64,000 bases of DNA from Gillisia hiemivivida. Its GTDB lineage: Bacteria > Bacteroidota > Bacteroidia > Flavobacteriales > Flavobacteriaceae. Each line of letters opens with the position of its first letter. Within the stretch, counting starts at the first letter, position 1. Positions 1 through 11,077 of this stretch are shown one piece after another. The translations under genes were made by a program, and so were the position numbers. The notes under the pieces were generated by a model that was given only the letters and a program-made list of their open reading frames with translations, had not been told where the DNA came from and made no database searches. The stretch is taken from assembly GCF_007997295.1 (NCBI RefSeq), contig NZ_VORY01000007.1, forward strand, positions 87,485 through 151,484, in the 5' to 3' direction.

Positions 1-347
1 TAAAAGTTTAAGGATAGCCGTTGGTATTGCTGATAGATCTCATTTTTTAGATCGTATTCCATTTTTCTGGAAGCAACAATAAAGGTCTGGCGCATTATAA
101 AAGTTAAAGCAGCTGCTACCAAATTGGCTCCAATAATGAGAAGAATGTTATAAAATAATTGTTCTCTTAATACTTCGGGATCTGTGATCTCACCTTTAAT
201 ATAGCTTTCTATAGCCGTTGTGGAATTTCCAATAAATTGAATGGGATATAAAGTAAATATTCTTGCAGCTATAGTTATTAATAGCCCAAGCAACATATGC
301 CATTTATATTTGAGGAAATATTTGTTGAGGTGTCTTAATTCTTTCAT
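1..347 (-). CDS. ABC exporter, N-terminal membrane part (partial, runs off the window)
   Basis: Reading the minus strand from an ATG at 345-347 gives an open frame to the window edge that begins MKELRHLNKYFLKYKWHML. It shows one hydrophobic segment right after the basic N-terminus and a second around residues 65-85. It ends in a stretch (KMEYDLKNEIYQQYQRLSL) typical of the first cytoplasmic loop of type I ABC exporters, where the coupling helix meets the nucleotide-binding domain. The ATP-binding half would lie outside the window. Family knowledge: Flavobacteria often carry such a fused permease-ATPase transcribed divergently from leucine dehydrogenase, as here. Substrate cannot be told. The identification rests on about 115 residues only. 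Confidence 0.7.
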   Translation of the reverse strand, partial: MKELRHLNKYFLKYKWHMLLGLLITIAARIFTLYPIQFIGNSTTAIESYIKGEITDPEVLREQLFYNILLIIGANLVAAALTFIMRQTFIVASRKMEYDLKNEIYQQYQRLSLNF

Positions 348-397
348 GTAGTGATGTAGCCTGTGTTTCTTACAGTATTCGCATTTTAACAATCGAA

Positions 398-431
398 TTG
401 ACTGTGAAAATTAAAATATTGGTTAATTTTG
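398..431 (+). promoter_or_regulatory. Possible Bacteroidetes-type promoter of leucine dehydrogenase
   Basis: TAATTTTG at 424-431 fits the Bacteroidetes -7 consensus TAnnTTTG. A TTG at 398-400 could act as the -33 element, although the 23-base spacing is a little long. The start codon follows 50 bases later. Not proven; AT-rich DNA gives such matches by chance. Confidence 0.3.
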
Positions 432-481
432 CACATTGATTTTCAGAAATCTGAAAAATCTGAACTTAAATTTAAAATTTT

Positions 482-1582
482 ATGCAAGTTGACGTTTTAG
501 CTGCAGATGACCTTAAAAAAACTGCTCCCGTTTTTGGGCAATTGTCTTTTGATAATCATGAACAAGTGGTTTTTTGCAATGACAAAGATACAGGTTTAAA
601 GGCAATAATTGGAATTCATAATACTGTTTTAGGACCTGCTTTAGGTGGAACCAGAATGTGGAATTACAATAGTGAATGGGACGCCTTGAATGACGCATTG
701 AGACTGTCTAGAGGGATGACCTTTAAAAGTGCTATCACAGGATTAAATCTAGGTGGAGGCAAAGCAGTTATTATTGGAGATGCCAAAACCCAAAAAACAC
801 CCGAATTAATGAGAAAATTCGGTGAGTTTGTACATTCTTTAAGCGGTAAATATATCACTGCAGAAGATGTAGGAATGGATACTGAAGACATGGATATAGT
901 TCGAGAAGTTACACCTTACGTAACCGGAATATCTGAGTCTAAAGGTGGTGCAGGAAATCCTTCTCCTATTACAGCTTATGGTGTTTTTATGGGCATGAAA
1001 GCTGCTGCAAAACATAAATTCGGGTCAGATGATCTTGATGGAAGAAAAATACTGGTTCAGGGAATTGGTCATGTTGGAGAAGCTTTAGTAGAACACTTAA
1101 CCAATGAAGGAGCAATTGTATTTATTAGCGATATTAATCCTACCAGATTGGAAGAGGTTAGTTCTAAATACGGAGTGACTATTTATACGGAAGATCCTTA
1201 TGATGCCGAGGTAGATATTTACGCTCCATGTGCTTTGGGTGCAACTATTAATAATGAGACCATTCATAGAATCAAGGCTAAAGTAATAGCCGGTGCTGCA
1301 AACAATCAATTGCAAGATGAAAATGCTCACGGATTATTATTACAGGAAAGAGGCATTGTATATGCTCCAGATTTCTTGATAAATGCAGGAGGGATCATAA
1401 ATGTTTATGCAGAATTGGAAGGTTACGGAAAACAAGAGATCATCCGTAAGACAGAAAACATTTATAATACAACCTTAGAAATACTTAAAACTGCCCAAGC
1501 TCAATCAATAACTACCCACCATGCTGCTCTAAAAATCGCGCAACAGCGAATTGATGACAGAAAAAGGGAAAATTTGAACTAA
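482..1582 (+). CDS. ldh: Leucine dehydrogenase (Glu/Leu/Phe/Val dehydrogenase family)
   Basis: NAD-dependent oxidative deamination of leucine and other branched-chain amino acids to 2-oxo acids, or the reverse reductive amination; cytoplasmic. The 366-residue length fits the family. Visible landmarks are GPALGGTR at 51-58, Lys82 in GMTFKSA (substrate carboxylate binding), Lys94 in GGGKAVI (catalytic lysine), and the Rossmann glycine motif GIGHVG at about 194-199. The C-terminal part carries the conserved INAGGIINV stretch. It stands alone on the plus strand, divergent from the ABC exporter, with nusB following after a hairpin. Assignment to leucine rather than valine or phenylalanine dehydrogenase is by overall similarity to flavobacterial proteins. 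Confidence 0.9.
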   Translation: MQVDVLAADDLKKTAPVFGQLSFDNHEQVVFCNDKDTGLKAIIGIHNTVLGPALGGTRMWNYNSEWDALNDALRLSRGMTFKSAITGLNLGGGKAVIIGDAKTQKTPELMRKFGEFVHSLSGKYITAEDVGMDTEDMDIVREVTPYVTGISESKGGAGNPSPITAYGVFMGMKAAAKHKFGSDDLDGRKILVQGIGHVGEALVEHLTNEGAIVFISDINPTRLEEVSSKYGVTIYTEDPYDAEVDIYAPCALGATINNETIHRIKAKVIAGAANNQLQDENAHGLLLQERGIVYAPDFLINAGGIINVYAELEGYGKQEIIRKTENIYNTTLEILKTAQAQSITTHHAALKIAQQRIDDRKRENLN

Positions 1583-1600
1583 GTAGTTTGAAATAAATAC

Positions 1601-1638
1601 TATTTTTGCAAGGCGAAAGAGAATTCTTTTCGCCTTGC
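1601..1638 (+). promoter_or_regulatory. -7 box joined to a perfect 11-bp hairpin in front of nusB
   Basis: TATTTTTG at 1601-1608 matches TAnnTTTG. From 1608 to 1638 there is a perfect inverted repeat (GCAAGGCGAAA, 9-base loop, TTTCGCCTTGC). Its position could make it the terminator of leucine dehydrogenase, a protein binding site, or a hairpin at the very 5' end of the nusB transcript. There is no long T tract after it, so a simple intrinsic terminator is not certain. Confidence 0.45.
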
Positions 1639-1664
1639 TAATTTTATAACGTTCTTTTACAGCC

Positions 1665-2609
1665 ATGTTAACCAGAAGACACATTCGAGTTAAGGTAATG
1701 CAATCACTATATGCATTCCATCAAAGTGAAAATAAAAACTTCAGTACAGAGGAGAAGTTCCTTCAAAAAAGTATGTTGGAGATGTACGATCTGTTTTTAG
1801 TGATGCTCAAATTAATCACTGAAATTAAAACCTATTCAGAAAATTATCTGGAAAAATCCTCAAAGAAGTTTCTTCCTACCCAAGAAGAAATGGATCCTAA
1901 TAAAAAATTTGTAGACAACAGAGTTGTTAAAATTCTGGAAAGCAATCAGTATTTACAAGATGCCTGGGAGGAACGCGGTATCACCCATTGGAAAAGAGAC
2001 AGCGAGTATGTCGCTATTCTTTGGGAAGAAATTCGTAACAGTAAGGCTTTCGAAGATTATATGACTACTCGTGAATCTACTTTCAAAGAAGATAAAGATT
2101 TTATAATCCTTTTGCTGAGAGAATTTATTGCTCCTAACGATAAACTTTATGATTATATAGAGGATACTAAATTAACATGGGTAGATGATCTTCCTTTAGT
2201 AAATACTGCTATCCTGAAGTATTTGAATAAATTAAAGGAGAATACTCCAGACGATGCAAAAATCCCAAAATTGTTTAAGAGTCCAGACGATGAAGAATTT
2301 GCTGCGAATTTGTTTAGGAAAGCATTAGCAAATGATGATGATCTGGCAAAGGAAATGGTGGATAAAACCCCTAACTGGGATAAGGAACGAATTGCAGAAA
2401 TAGATACGATCCTTATTAAAATGGGAATTTGTGAAATGCTTCATTTTTCTTCTATTCCAGTAAAAGTTAGTATTAATGAATACTTGGAAGTTGCTAAGGA
2501 GTATAGCACCCCAAAGAGTAGTATTTTTATTAATGGAATTTTAGATAAATTATCTAAAGAATACCACGAGCAAAACCGTTTAAATAAAATGGGAAGAGGT
2601 CTTATGTAG
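1665..2609 (+). CDS. nusB: Transcription antitermination factor NusB (long Bacteroidetes form)
   Basis: RNA-binding antitermination factor that acts with NusE/S10, chiefly on rRNA operons. The protein starts MLTRRHIRVKVMQSLYAF, the classical NusB first helix. The C-terminal half carries the conserved core, including LVNTAILKY, ERIAEIDTILI and the closing INEYLEVAKEYSTPKSSIFINGILD. It is 314 residues, about twice the length of E. coli NusB. The extra charged middle region is usual for Bacteroidetes NusB. The DUF1573 lipoprotein gene starts 46 bases downstream and yajC follows, a gene order seen in many Flavobacteria. Confidence 0.92.
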   Translation: MLTRRHIRVKVMQSLYAFHQSENKNFSTEEKFLQKSMLEMYDLFLVMLKLITEIKTYSENYLEKSSKKFLPTQEEMDPNKKFVDNRVVKILESNQYLQDAWEERGITHWKRDSEYVAILWEEIRNSKAFEDYMTTRESTFKEDKDFIILLLREFIAPNDKLYDYIEDTKLTWVDDLPLVNTAILKYLNKLKENTPDDAKIPKLFKSPDDEEFAANLFRKALANDDDLAKEMVDKTPNWDKERIAEIDTILIKMGICEMLHFSSIPVKVSINEYLEVAKEYSTPKSSIFINGILDKLSKEYHEQNRLNKMGRGLM

Positions 2610-2623
2610 TCAGGAAAATTTAT

Positions 2624-2631
2624 TATTTTTG
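2624..2631 (+). promoter_or_regulatory. Possible -7 box for the DUF1573 lipoprotein gene
   Basis: TATTTTTG lies 25 bases upstream of the ATG at 2656 and matches TAnnTTTG. No convincing -33 element is seen. It suggests the lipoprotein gene can be transcribed separately from nusB. Confidence 0.25.
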
Positions 2632-2655
2632 ATTTCTAATTTAAATTGTCATATT

Positions 2656-3120
2656 ATGAAAAAAGGAATTTTAATGATAGCAGCTTTTGTTGCGTTATTC
2701 TTTACTTCCTGTAAAGATGATGCTTCAAGTAAAGTAAAAGCAGAAAATGTTGAAACGGCGGCAGAGCGTGATGCTCAAGTTGCTGCTTTCGCAGAACTTA
2801 CTTTTGAAGAAGAAGAATTTGACTTTGGGAACATTGCAAAAGGGGCTCCTCAAGAACACCTTTTTAAGTTCACCAATACTGGGGATGGACCATTGGTAAT
2901 AACCAATGCGACAAGTACATGTGGATGTACCGTGCCAACTTATCCAAAAAATGAAACTATTGCTCCCGGAGAATCTGGAGAAATGTTAGTAAAATTTAAC
3001 GGAGCTGGACAAGGTCAAGTAACTAAAACTGTTACCGTAACTGCAAATACAGAAAACGGATCAGAACAAATAAGAATCAAAGCTTTTGTTGAAGGTGGTG
3101 AAGAAGAAACTGCTGGATAA
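2656..3120 (+). CDS. DUF1573 domain lipoprotein
   Basis: Secreted lipoprotein with an Ig-like/ASH-type DUF1573 domain; molecular role unknown. I chose the ATG at 2656 rather than an in-frame ATG at 2629, because from 2656 the protein begins with a textbook lipoprotein signal (MKKGILMIAAFVALFFTSC, lipid-modified Cys19). The 2629 start would put a polar leader in front of it. The DUF1573 core contains FDFGNIAKG, HLFKFTNTGDGPLVI and the CGCT motif, followed by a proline/glycine turn (IAPGESGEM). It is conserved next to nusB and yajC in Flavobacteria, which hints at an envelope housekeeping function but does not prove one. Confidence 0.85.
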   Translation: MKKGILMIAAFVALFFTSCKDDASSKVKAENVETAAERDAQVAAFAELTFEEEEFDFGNIAKGAPQEHLFKFTNTGDGPLVITNATSTCGCTVPTYPKNETIAPGESGEMLVKFNGAGQGQVTKTVTVTANTENGSEQIRIKAFVEGGEEETAG

Positions 3121-3141
3121 ACAAAACTTTTAAAAAAATTT

Positions 3142-3450
3142 ATGGAACAATTAACCCAATTTGCACCAATAATATTAATGTTTGTGGTCGTGTATTTTTT
3201 TATGATACGCCCGCAAATGAAACGCGCTAAACAAGAAAAATCTTTTGCAGCCGAGCTTAAAAAAGGTGATAGAATAATCACTAAGAGTGGGATGCATGGA
3301 AAAATACTTGATTTTAGCGATAAGAATAATTCAGTTATAATTGAAACCGGTGCAGGGAAAATAACTTTTGACCGCTCATCTATCTCTATGGAGTTGAGCA
3401 AAAAAATGAATGAACCAGTTGCAGAAAAAAAGGTTCTAGAAAAAAAATAA
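3142..3450 (+). CDS. yajC: Preprotein translocase accessory subunit YajC
   Basis: Small inner-membrane protein associated with SecDF in the Sec translocase. It is 102 residues with one N-terminal transmembrane helix (about residues 5-22, ending in the typical FFMIRPQMKRAK junction). A soluble KOW-like part follows with the family motif KKGDRIITKSGMHGKI. It starts 21 bases after the DUF1573 gene, so the two are probably co-transcribed, and a strong terminator follows. Length and motif order are normal for the family. Confidence 0.92.
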   Translation: MEQLTQFAPIILMFVVVYFFMIRPQMKRAKQEKSFAAELKKGDRIITKSGMHGKILDFSDKNNSVIIETGAGKITFDRSSISMELSKKMNEPVAEKKVLEKK

Positions 3451-3472
3451 GTATTTAGAATCCTGATTAAAT

Positions 3473-3506
3473 AAAAAAGCCTGTTGAAATTTCAACAGGC
3501 TTTTTT
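3473..3506. terminator. Perfect bidirectional intrinsic terminator after yajC
   Basis: A6-GCCTGTTGAAATTTCAACAGGC-T6 is a complete palindrome: a 10-bp GC-containing stem with almost no loop, A/T tracts on both sides. It ends the nusB-DUF1573-yajC unit and can also stop minus-strand transcription arriving from the lipoprotein gene at 3641-4717. Confidence 0.85.
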
Positions 3507-3640
3507 ATTTAATATTTCTATCTAACTTAAATTTGTGAAGTGATATTTTTCTGTATATAATTATATGTTTTCAATATGAATACAAAATACGCTTCTAAAG
3601 ATATTCATATGTAAGAAACAGGCCTGCTTTATCAAGAAGT

Positions 3641-4717
3641 CTAAGGGTTTTTGAGTTTTTCTATAATAGAACTAGGAAGTTGGGAGGAATAATTATCTAA
3701 GATAAGTTTATAAACTTCATTCCATTCCGGATTGTTTTTGCTTTGAAGTGTATTACGGTTTTCTTTTAGTTTATTAAGAATCGGATTTACAGAATAAAGA
3801 GGAAAAGCCTGCTGGTAATCCTCTAATTTATTGATAGATAACTCTACCTCTTTATTTATGATATGTTTTAATGCATCAATCAATAATTGAGATGCTTGAT
3901 CTTTTTTATCTTCAGAACTGAATTTAATATTACCGAATTGAAGCTTGATGCTGCTATCATCAAAGTCACTTTCTACATTAAATATGGTATCTCCATTATT
4001 CTCTACGATTTGAATTTCCTCATTTCTGTACTTTTTAATAGCCATAACCTGAGGGTAAAGTTTGGTTTCTTCGTCATAGATTTTAGATTTTATAGTTGCC
4101 AAGGCTTGCATAGCATTTTGGATGGTAGTTTGATTAATTTCAGAAGGAAATGGTATTAATGTGGTTACTTCCTTAGATTTTATACCAATAACTTCAATAA
4201 TCAATGTTCCACTTAATTTTCCGTCTTTGGCAGCTAATCCAATTGAGTATAAGTCTCCAATATTTATTCCTGCTTCAGCAGTAGTGATCAATGAAATAAG
4301 CCTTAACCCCACACCCACTCTTTTAGAGCCTATAAATTGATTATTGGATAGCTGTGCGAGGGTTGCATATTTCATATAATCCATTGTCACCTTATAACTG
4401 GAGTTTTTTTTGGATATGGTAATAGGTAAGTAATTAATAGACCCTTCTTTGGTTAGCATTCCTATTGACACAAGCACCGTTTCATTATTAAGAAAGCCGA
4501 GGGTTTCTTCCCTGGTTAAAAGCTTCATATCTTTTGAAACTATTAAATTTTCTTCACTAGCAATTCGAATTTGATCTTCAAATTCAACTGGATCTACCGG
4601 TTCATATCCTCTGAAATTTTTGTAGGTTTTACCTTCATCAAAAATATTATCATCGAAATTTGAAGTTTTACAGCTATATAGAAATAGGCAAACTAAAATT
4701 AAAGTAGTTATTTTCAT
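3641..4717 (-). CDS. Lipoprotein of unknown function
   Basis: I do not recognise the family. The 358-residue protein starts with a lipoprotein signal peptide (ILVCLFLYSC, lipid-modified Cys16), so it should be anchored in the envelope. The rest is mixed alpha/beta without further membrane segments: a possible beta-rich region at 60-200 (SIGMLTKEGSINYLPITI, SGTLIIEVIGIKS) and a Lys/Glu/Asn-rich helical C-terminus ending in a basic tail. Residues 270-330 (HIINKEVELSINKLEDY..FPLYSVNPILNKLKEN) resemble helical repeats but not clearly a TPR. It stands alone, facing the yajC terminator. No regulator or partner is evident. Confidence 0.65.
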   Translation of the reverse strand: MKITTLILVCLFLYSCKTSNFDDNIFDEGKTYKNFRGYEPVDPVEFEDQIRIASEENLIVSKDMKLLTREETLGFLNNETVLVSIGMLTKEGSINYLPITISKKNSSYKVTMDYMKYATLAQLSNNQFIGSKRVGVGLRLISLITTAEAGINIGDLYSIGLAAKDGKLSGTLIIEVIGIKSKEVTTLIPFPSEINQTTIQNAMQALATIKSKIYDEETKLYPQVMAIKKYRNEEIQIVENNGDTIFNVESDFDDSSIKLQFGNIKFSSEDKKDQASQLLIDALKHIINKEVELSINKLEDYQQAFPLYSVNPILNKLKENRNTLQSKNNPEWNEVYKLILDNYSSQLPSSIIEKLKNP

Positions 4718-5329
4718 ATTTCAAATTTTTAGGAAAGGCTTATATGTAATCTATATAAGCCTCATTATAAATTCTTGATTATTTATAAATCAATTTTATA
4801 TAACACTGTTAATCAGCAGTTAATAGAAATGTAAATCTAATATTTAATTCTATTGAAATTGGGTTTTAAGTACTAAAAAGGTCAGAAGGAATAATTGCGA
4901 CTCTTTCTTGATATGTTAAACGAAATACATTGATCAACTATACCGATGTTTTAATAATTCATTATTAAGAGTAAAAAAGATCAAAATGGACCTCTTAATG
5001 ATTATCTATTTAATTATCTAAGAAATATTTCCAATGGATTTGATATTGAAATTTGTAATAGTTAGCAGCGATTAGGTAATGAGGAAGCAGATATAGGCAG
5101 GTGGACGTTAAAGTGATCATCTTTATTAATGTACAATTCAAGGCATACTTCATTCTTTACAGAATATTGAGACTCAAAAGTCGAAATTTTTACAAATTGT
5201 ATTTCGTGTAATATTTAGGAAGTAGGTATAACATTTTAGACAGTAGCAATTGGAATATCATTCTTAATTATATTTATTTTGAAGCATTTAATTTCTAATC
5301 TTTTTTAAACATACTAATAAGAGAAATAT
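4718..5329. other. 612-base intergenic region, no supported gene
   Basis: Very AT-rich and full of stops. One stretch (about 4975-5110, plus strand) reads through as NGPLNDYLFNYLRNISNGFD and continues after a stop with protein-like composition, so a decayed gene is possible, but I cannot name it. No RNA gene or repeat was seen apart from the hairpin at its right end. Confidence 0.5.
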
Positions 5330-5362
5330 AAAACCCCGCTATGTAATAACAAGCGCGGTTTT
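5330..5362 (-). terminator. Intrinsic terminator of the TonB gene
   Basis: On the minus strand AAAACCGCGCT, a 12-base loop, then AGCGGGGTTTT form a stem with one mismatch followed by a T tract. It lies 23 bases past the stop codon of the TonB gene. Confidence 0.7.
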
Positions 5363-5385
5363 ATAAGTTAATAGTATTAGGCTAT

Positions 5386-6102
5386 TTAATCTTGAACTTT
5401 AAATATAATAGGTATTGCATATTGAACTATTACAGGATTTCCTCTTTGCTTTCCTGGTTTCATTTTTGGTAATGCTTGGATTACTCTCTGTGCTTCCTGT
5501 TCTAATTTTGGGTGTGGAGCTCGAGTAAGTACATCTATAATATCGCCATTGGTATCAATTTTAAACATCACATTTATTTTGTTGATACCTTTTAAGCCAA
5601 GTTGGCTTCCAAGTTCTACATTGAATTCTTTATTGATGAACTTGGTGATCTTTTCACTCATACAATCTTTCCGTTCTGTGTTATTGCTTAAATTCTCGCA
5701 ACCGGGAAATATTGGAACGTCTTCAATTAAAATAAATGGAACCGTTTCGATCTCATCGTCCTTTCTCACTTCTTTAATAGCATCTACATTGACTATTGGT
5801 TCAGTATCTATTTCTGAAGATTTAATGAGGTCTTCTTCCTTATCTTCATCATCGGGGATCAATTTAATTTCATCTGGAGCCACGGGCAACTTTGGGGGTG
5901 GCGGAGTAGGAAGTATCGTTATTGGTATTTCCAATTCATCTACTGGCCCATTTAAGGATTGATCTTGAACTATTTCTGCTTTTTCGTAAGAACGCCATTG
6001 TACAACGAAATAGGCCATTAAAAGGACTAGGATTAGACCAATTTGCAAGAATAATACAGTTCGCTTGTTAAGATCTGCTTTTGTAGTTTTTTTTACTTCC
6101 AT
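5386..6102 (-). CDS. TonB family energy-transducing protein
   Basis: Periplasm-spanning protein that couples the ExbBD proton motor to outer-membrane receptors. Its 238 residues have the classic layout: a short cytoplasmic N-terminus, one transmembrane helix (about 15-36), a Pro-rich linker (ITILPTPPPPKLPVAPDE, about 60-80), an acidic stretch, and a C-terminal TonB domain (about 150-238) with MFKIDTNGDIIDVLTRAPHP and the ending GNPVIVQYAIPIIFKVQD. No peptidase motif is present, so it is not a BlaR/MecR-type sensor. No exbB/exbD lie nearby; it is a stand-alone TonB paralogue. The TonB-dependent receptor at 60455-62854 is a possible client, but nothing local links them. Confidence 0.85.
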   Translation of the reverse strand: MEVKKTTKADLNKRTVLFLQIGLILVLLMAYFVVQWRSYEKAEIVQDQSLNGPVDELEIPITILPTPPPPKLPVAPDEIKLIPDDEDKEEDLIKSSEIDTEPIVNVDAIKEVRKDDEIETVPFILIEDVPIFPGCENLSNNTERKDCMSEKITKFINKEFNVELGSQLGLKGINKINVMFKIDTNGDIIDVLTRAPHPKLEQEAQRVIQALPKMKPGKQRGNPVIVQYAIPIIFKVQD

Positions 6103-6352
6103 AATTTTGAAGGTTTAAAAAATTAATAGAAAGGCTGAATTAGTTGCAGTGGATAATTATCAATTAACATGCCTAATGTTTATGTTATTGATATTAAATT
6201 ATTCAAATAACGAAGATAATGACGTAATTAATGTAGAATAGTTGATCACTTTCATAAAAAAAATGAAAACATTTTAAGAGATCAATAAATTCTGTTTCAG
6301 AATGATGCTAAGCTTTTTGTTTTCAAAATCGATAACAGAAATGAATCTGAAT
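6103..6352. other. Intergenic region upstream of the TonB gene
   Basis: AT-rich, no open frame of note. It should hold the promoter of the minus-strand TonB gene, and its right edge ends in the 9 bases AATCTGAAT that are nearly repeated on the far side of R1 copy 1. Confidence 0.4.
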
Positions 6353-6566
6353 CATTGTCGTCCGACAAAAGATATTAGATCGCTGCGCTGCAAGATTCAA
6401 GACGTCAGACTTTATTCCAACTAACTAAAAATCAATATTCTAATCTGTATGAATTTTTCAAAAAGAAAAAAATAATTCTGTGTTCCAATAGAAAGCTGCT
6501 AAACATTTTAATCCACGTAACTTCTAGCCCCACTGAAATCCTGAATTTTTTTACCTGACAGTACTA
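6353..6566 (+). mobile_element. R1 MITE-like element, copy 1 (upstream of katG)
   Basis: A 214-base copy of a repeat found three times in the window (also 9176-9399 and 59540-59763), all in the same orientation. It begins CATTGTCGTCCGACAAAAG and ends TTTTTTTACCTGACAGTACTA. The ends are imperfect inverted repeats. The start also contains a tight palindrome TTGTCG-TC-CGACAA. It is flanked by AATCTGAAT on the left and AATCTAAAT on the right (8 of 9 identical), consistent with an old 9-bp target-site duplication. It lacks about ten bases present in the other copies and has no coding capacity. It ends 222 bases before katG. Confidence 0.8.
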
Positions 6567-9044
<2,478 letters not shown>

Positions 9045-9072
9045 TATAAAACATAGCTCTAGTGGCTGAATG

Positions 9073-9107
9073 AAAAATCCCGTAAACCTAGTGTTTATGG
9101 GATTTTT
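9073..9107 (+). terminator. Intrinsic terminator of katG
   Basis: AAAAATCCCGTAAAC, a short loop, then GTTTATGGGATTTTT: a 15-bp stem with one G-U type mismatch and T tract, 28 bases after the katG stop. Confidence 0.75.
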
Positions 9108-9175
9108 GTTATTGGATACTATCCAAAAAGTGGAGTCGGGAGAAACCAGAGCTTTCCTGTTTTATATATATTATA

Positions 9176-9399
9176 CATTGTCGTCCGACAAAAGATATAA
9201 GATCACTGCGCTGCTAGATTCAAGATGTAAGACTTTATTCCAACTAATTGAAAGTCACTATTTTAATATGTATAAATTTTTCAAAAAAGAAAAAATAATT
9301 CTGTGTTCCAATAGCAAGCTCTTAAACATTGAAAACAGTCCTAATCCAGGTTAATTCTAGCCTCACCGAAATGCTTAATTTTTTTACCGGACAATACTA
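9176..9399 (+). mobile_element. R1 MITE-like element, copy 2 (downstream of katG)
   Basis: A 224-base R1 copy beginning CATTGTCGTCCGACAAAAG and ending TTTTTTTACCGGACAATACTA. It is flanked on both sides by TATATTATA, a perfect 9-bp direct repeat read as a target-site duplication. The reverse complement of the right end (TAGTATTGTCCGGTAAAA) and the left end line up with GTCCG at the same distance (position 8) from each terminus, so these are imperfect terminal inverted repeats. There is no ORF of its own; an apparent 94-codon frame from 9070 into it is an artefact of the katG trailer plus repeat. Confidence 0.85.
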
Positions 9400-9591
9400 T
9401 ATATTATAAATAAGATTTACTAAGACTCAACTTGAACATAAAATTTATGAAAGAGTCAAAAATCTCAGAAATTAAAGAAGATGCTTAAAAAAGTAATTTC
9501 AACCTAGGATTAAATTCAGAAAGAGGTCAGCAAATTTGCTTAGATGCGGGATAGTATCTTCAATATGCCTTCCATTTTTATACAGTGAAAA
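9400..9591. other. Intergenic region between R1 copy 2 and the histidine kinase
   Basis: 192 AT-rich bases with no supported gene and no clear terminator for the minus-strand kinase. Confidence 0.35.
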
Positions 9592-10695
9592 TTAGTCCTT
9601 GAAAGTTAGTGTGAAGGTAGTTCCCGCATTTACTTCACTGGTTACAGCTATTTTACCGCCTAGGCTTTCCATATGGCTTTGCACCAGATAGAGCCCTATT
9701 CCCTTGCTGTCCCCATTATTATGAAAACTTTGATGAAGGCCAAATATAGATTCTCCAACCTTTTCCATATCGAACCCAATTCCGTTATCCGAAAATGATA
9801 ACTGGATCCCATTATTCACTTTTTTTGATTTTATAGTAACTGCTGGAGCTATTTTTGGGTTGCAATACTTAATTGAATTAGAAATAAGATTAAGCAGGAT
9901 ACTCTGTAAGTAAAAAGAACTAAAATTTACTTCGGGAGCTTTAGAGAAATCTACGTTGAAAGTAGTATTCGATTTTTGGATCAAGGTATTTATCGAATTA
10001 AGAACCATGAAAAGGGTGTCCTCCAGACTTAAAACTTCAACCTCTATATTTATTTTTTTCTCTTGACTCACCGCATCGACGTACTTGTCTAAAGTATTTT
10101 TCATTTGAATTGTAGAAGAATTAAGCAATTCTATATACTCCAGCGTTTGTTTATCTTCGATTTTAGAAAAATCTAGCAAGCTAAAAAGGGATAGAAGATT
10201 GTTAACAGGTGCCCTTAGATCATGCGTTGTGGTATAGGTGAATTTTTTAAGATCGGCATTTAATTTTGCTAGATCTATTAGGAGTAAATTTCGCTCTTCC
10301 TCCAGTTTTTTAACATGAGTTATGTTTTTTGCAATGGCATATATCAATTTACTTTCTGGCTCAGAAATCGATGTCCAGGAAAGCCATATAATATCTCCAC
10401 TTTTCGTGAGATACCTATTCTCAAAATTTAAAACAGGGTTTTTCTCTCTAAGATTATCTCTAAAGCGAGAGGTATTGAGTTTGTCTTCAGAATAAATAAA
10501 ATTGTTGACGGGGCTATCAAGCAATTCCTCCATGCTGTATCCAAGAATATTTGAAAACGCGGGATTTACTTTCTTTAAATTTCCATTATGGTCTGCAATG
10601 CAAACGATATCTGGAGTTAGTTCGAAAAACTGCTCCAGGTTAAAAGAAATTTCGGTTGTGGAATCTGGGATTATTGAATTGCTATCGCTTTGCAT
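9592..10695 (-). CDS. PAS-domain sensor histidine kinase (soluble, orphan)
   Basis: A 367-residue kinase with no transmembrane segment. Domain order: PAS domain at about 20-130 (FFELTPDIVCIADHNGNLKK, FSNILGYSMEEL), a short coiled linker, and a HisKA-like helix with the phospho-acceptor His158 in TTHDLRAPVNN. The HATPase domain has the N box NLISNSIKY (about 269-277), G1 box DNGIGFD (303-309) and KGIGLYLV (331-338). It should sense a cytoplasmic cue through PAS and phosphorylate an unknown response regulator. No regulator gene is next to it, so partner and signal are unknown. Its only neighbours are R1 copy 2 downstream and the divergent glycogen cluster upstream. Confidence 0.88.
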   Translation of the reverse strand: MQSDSNSIIPDSTTEISFNLEQFFELTPDIVCIADHNGNLKKVNPAFSNILGYSMEELLDSPVNNFIYSEDKLNTSRFRDNLREKNPVLNFENRYLTKSGDIIWLSWTSISEPESKLIYAIAKNITHVKKLEEERNLLLIDLAKLNADLKKFTYTTTHDLRAPVNNLLSLFSLLDFSKIEDKQTLEYIELLNSSTIQMKNTLDKYVDAVSQEKKINIEVEVLSLEDTLFMVLNSINTLIQKSNTTFNVDFSKAPEVNFSSFYLQSILLNLISNSIKYCNPKIAPAVTIKSKKVNNGIQLSFSDNGIGFDMEKVGESIFGLHQSFHNNGDSKGIGLYLVQSHMESLGGKIAVTSEVNAGTTFTLTFKD

Positions 10696-11077
10696 ATGTA
10701 AGGAAAATTGAAATTTAACTTAACCTCTACAAGGTAGTCTAATAATTGCTTGGAGCCATACATAGAAGCAGTTACTACTATCCTAAATAATTTTAGGTAT
10801 ATTATTTTAAATTAAAAATAATTATTTCACTTATTCTATATCGAATATAAAGATTTTCAGAATATTCTGAAAGCAACAAAATATAGTTGTTCTAAATTCC
10901 TTCATTACAAGTAGAGTACAGATAGCCGCCAAAGACTCATTTCAATTTCAAGGTATTTCGAATTATTATTATATGTTTAGAACATGTATTACTGAAAAAG
11001 AAATCCCTTTTCAACTCATAAAGAGATAATTATAGCTAAAATATTTTTTGTAAGTTTAGTAACTGAGAAAAAAATTA
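10696..11077. other. Divergent intergenic region, histidine kinase / glycogen cluster
   Basis: 382 AT-rich bases with no ORF. It should contain both promoters. TATTTTTTG at 11042-11050 is one base longer than the -7 consensus and lies 27 bases before the glgA ATG, so it is a plausible glgA promoter element. No operator-like palindrome was recognised. Confidence 0.35.

Noticed and set aside
9070..9354. 94-codon ORF downstream of katG
   Set aside because: It starts in the katG terminator hairpin and runs into R1 copy 2; no protein-like conservation, so it is a by-product of non-coding DNA.
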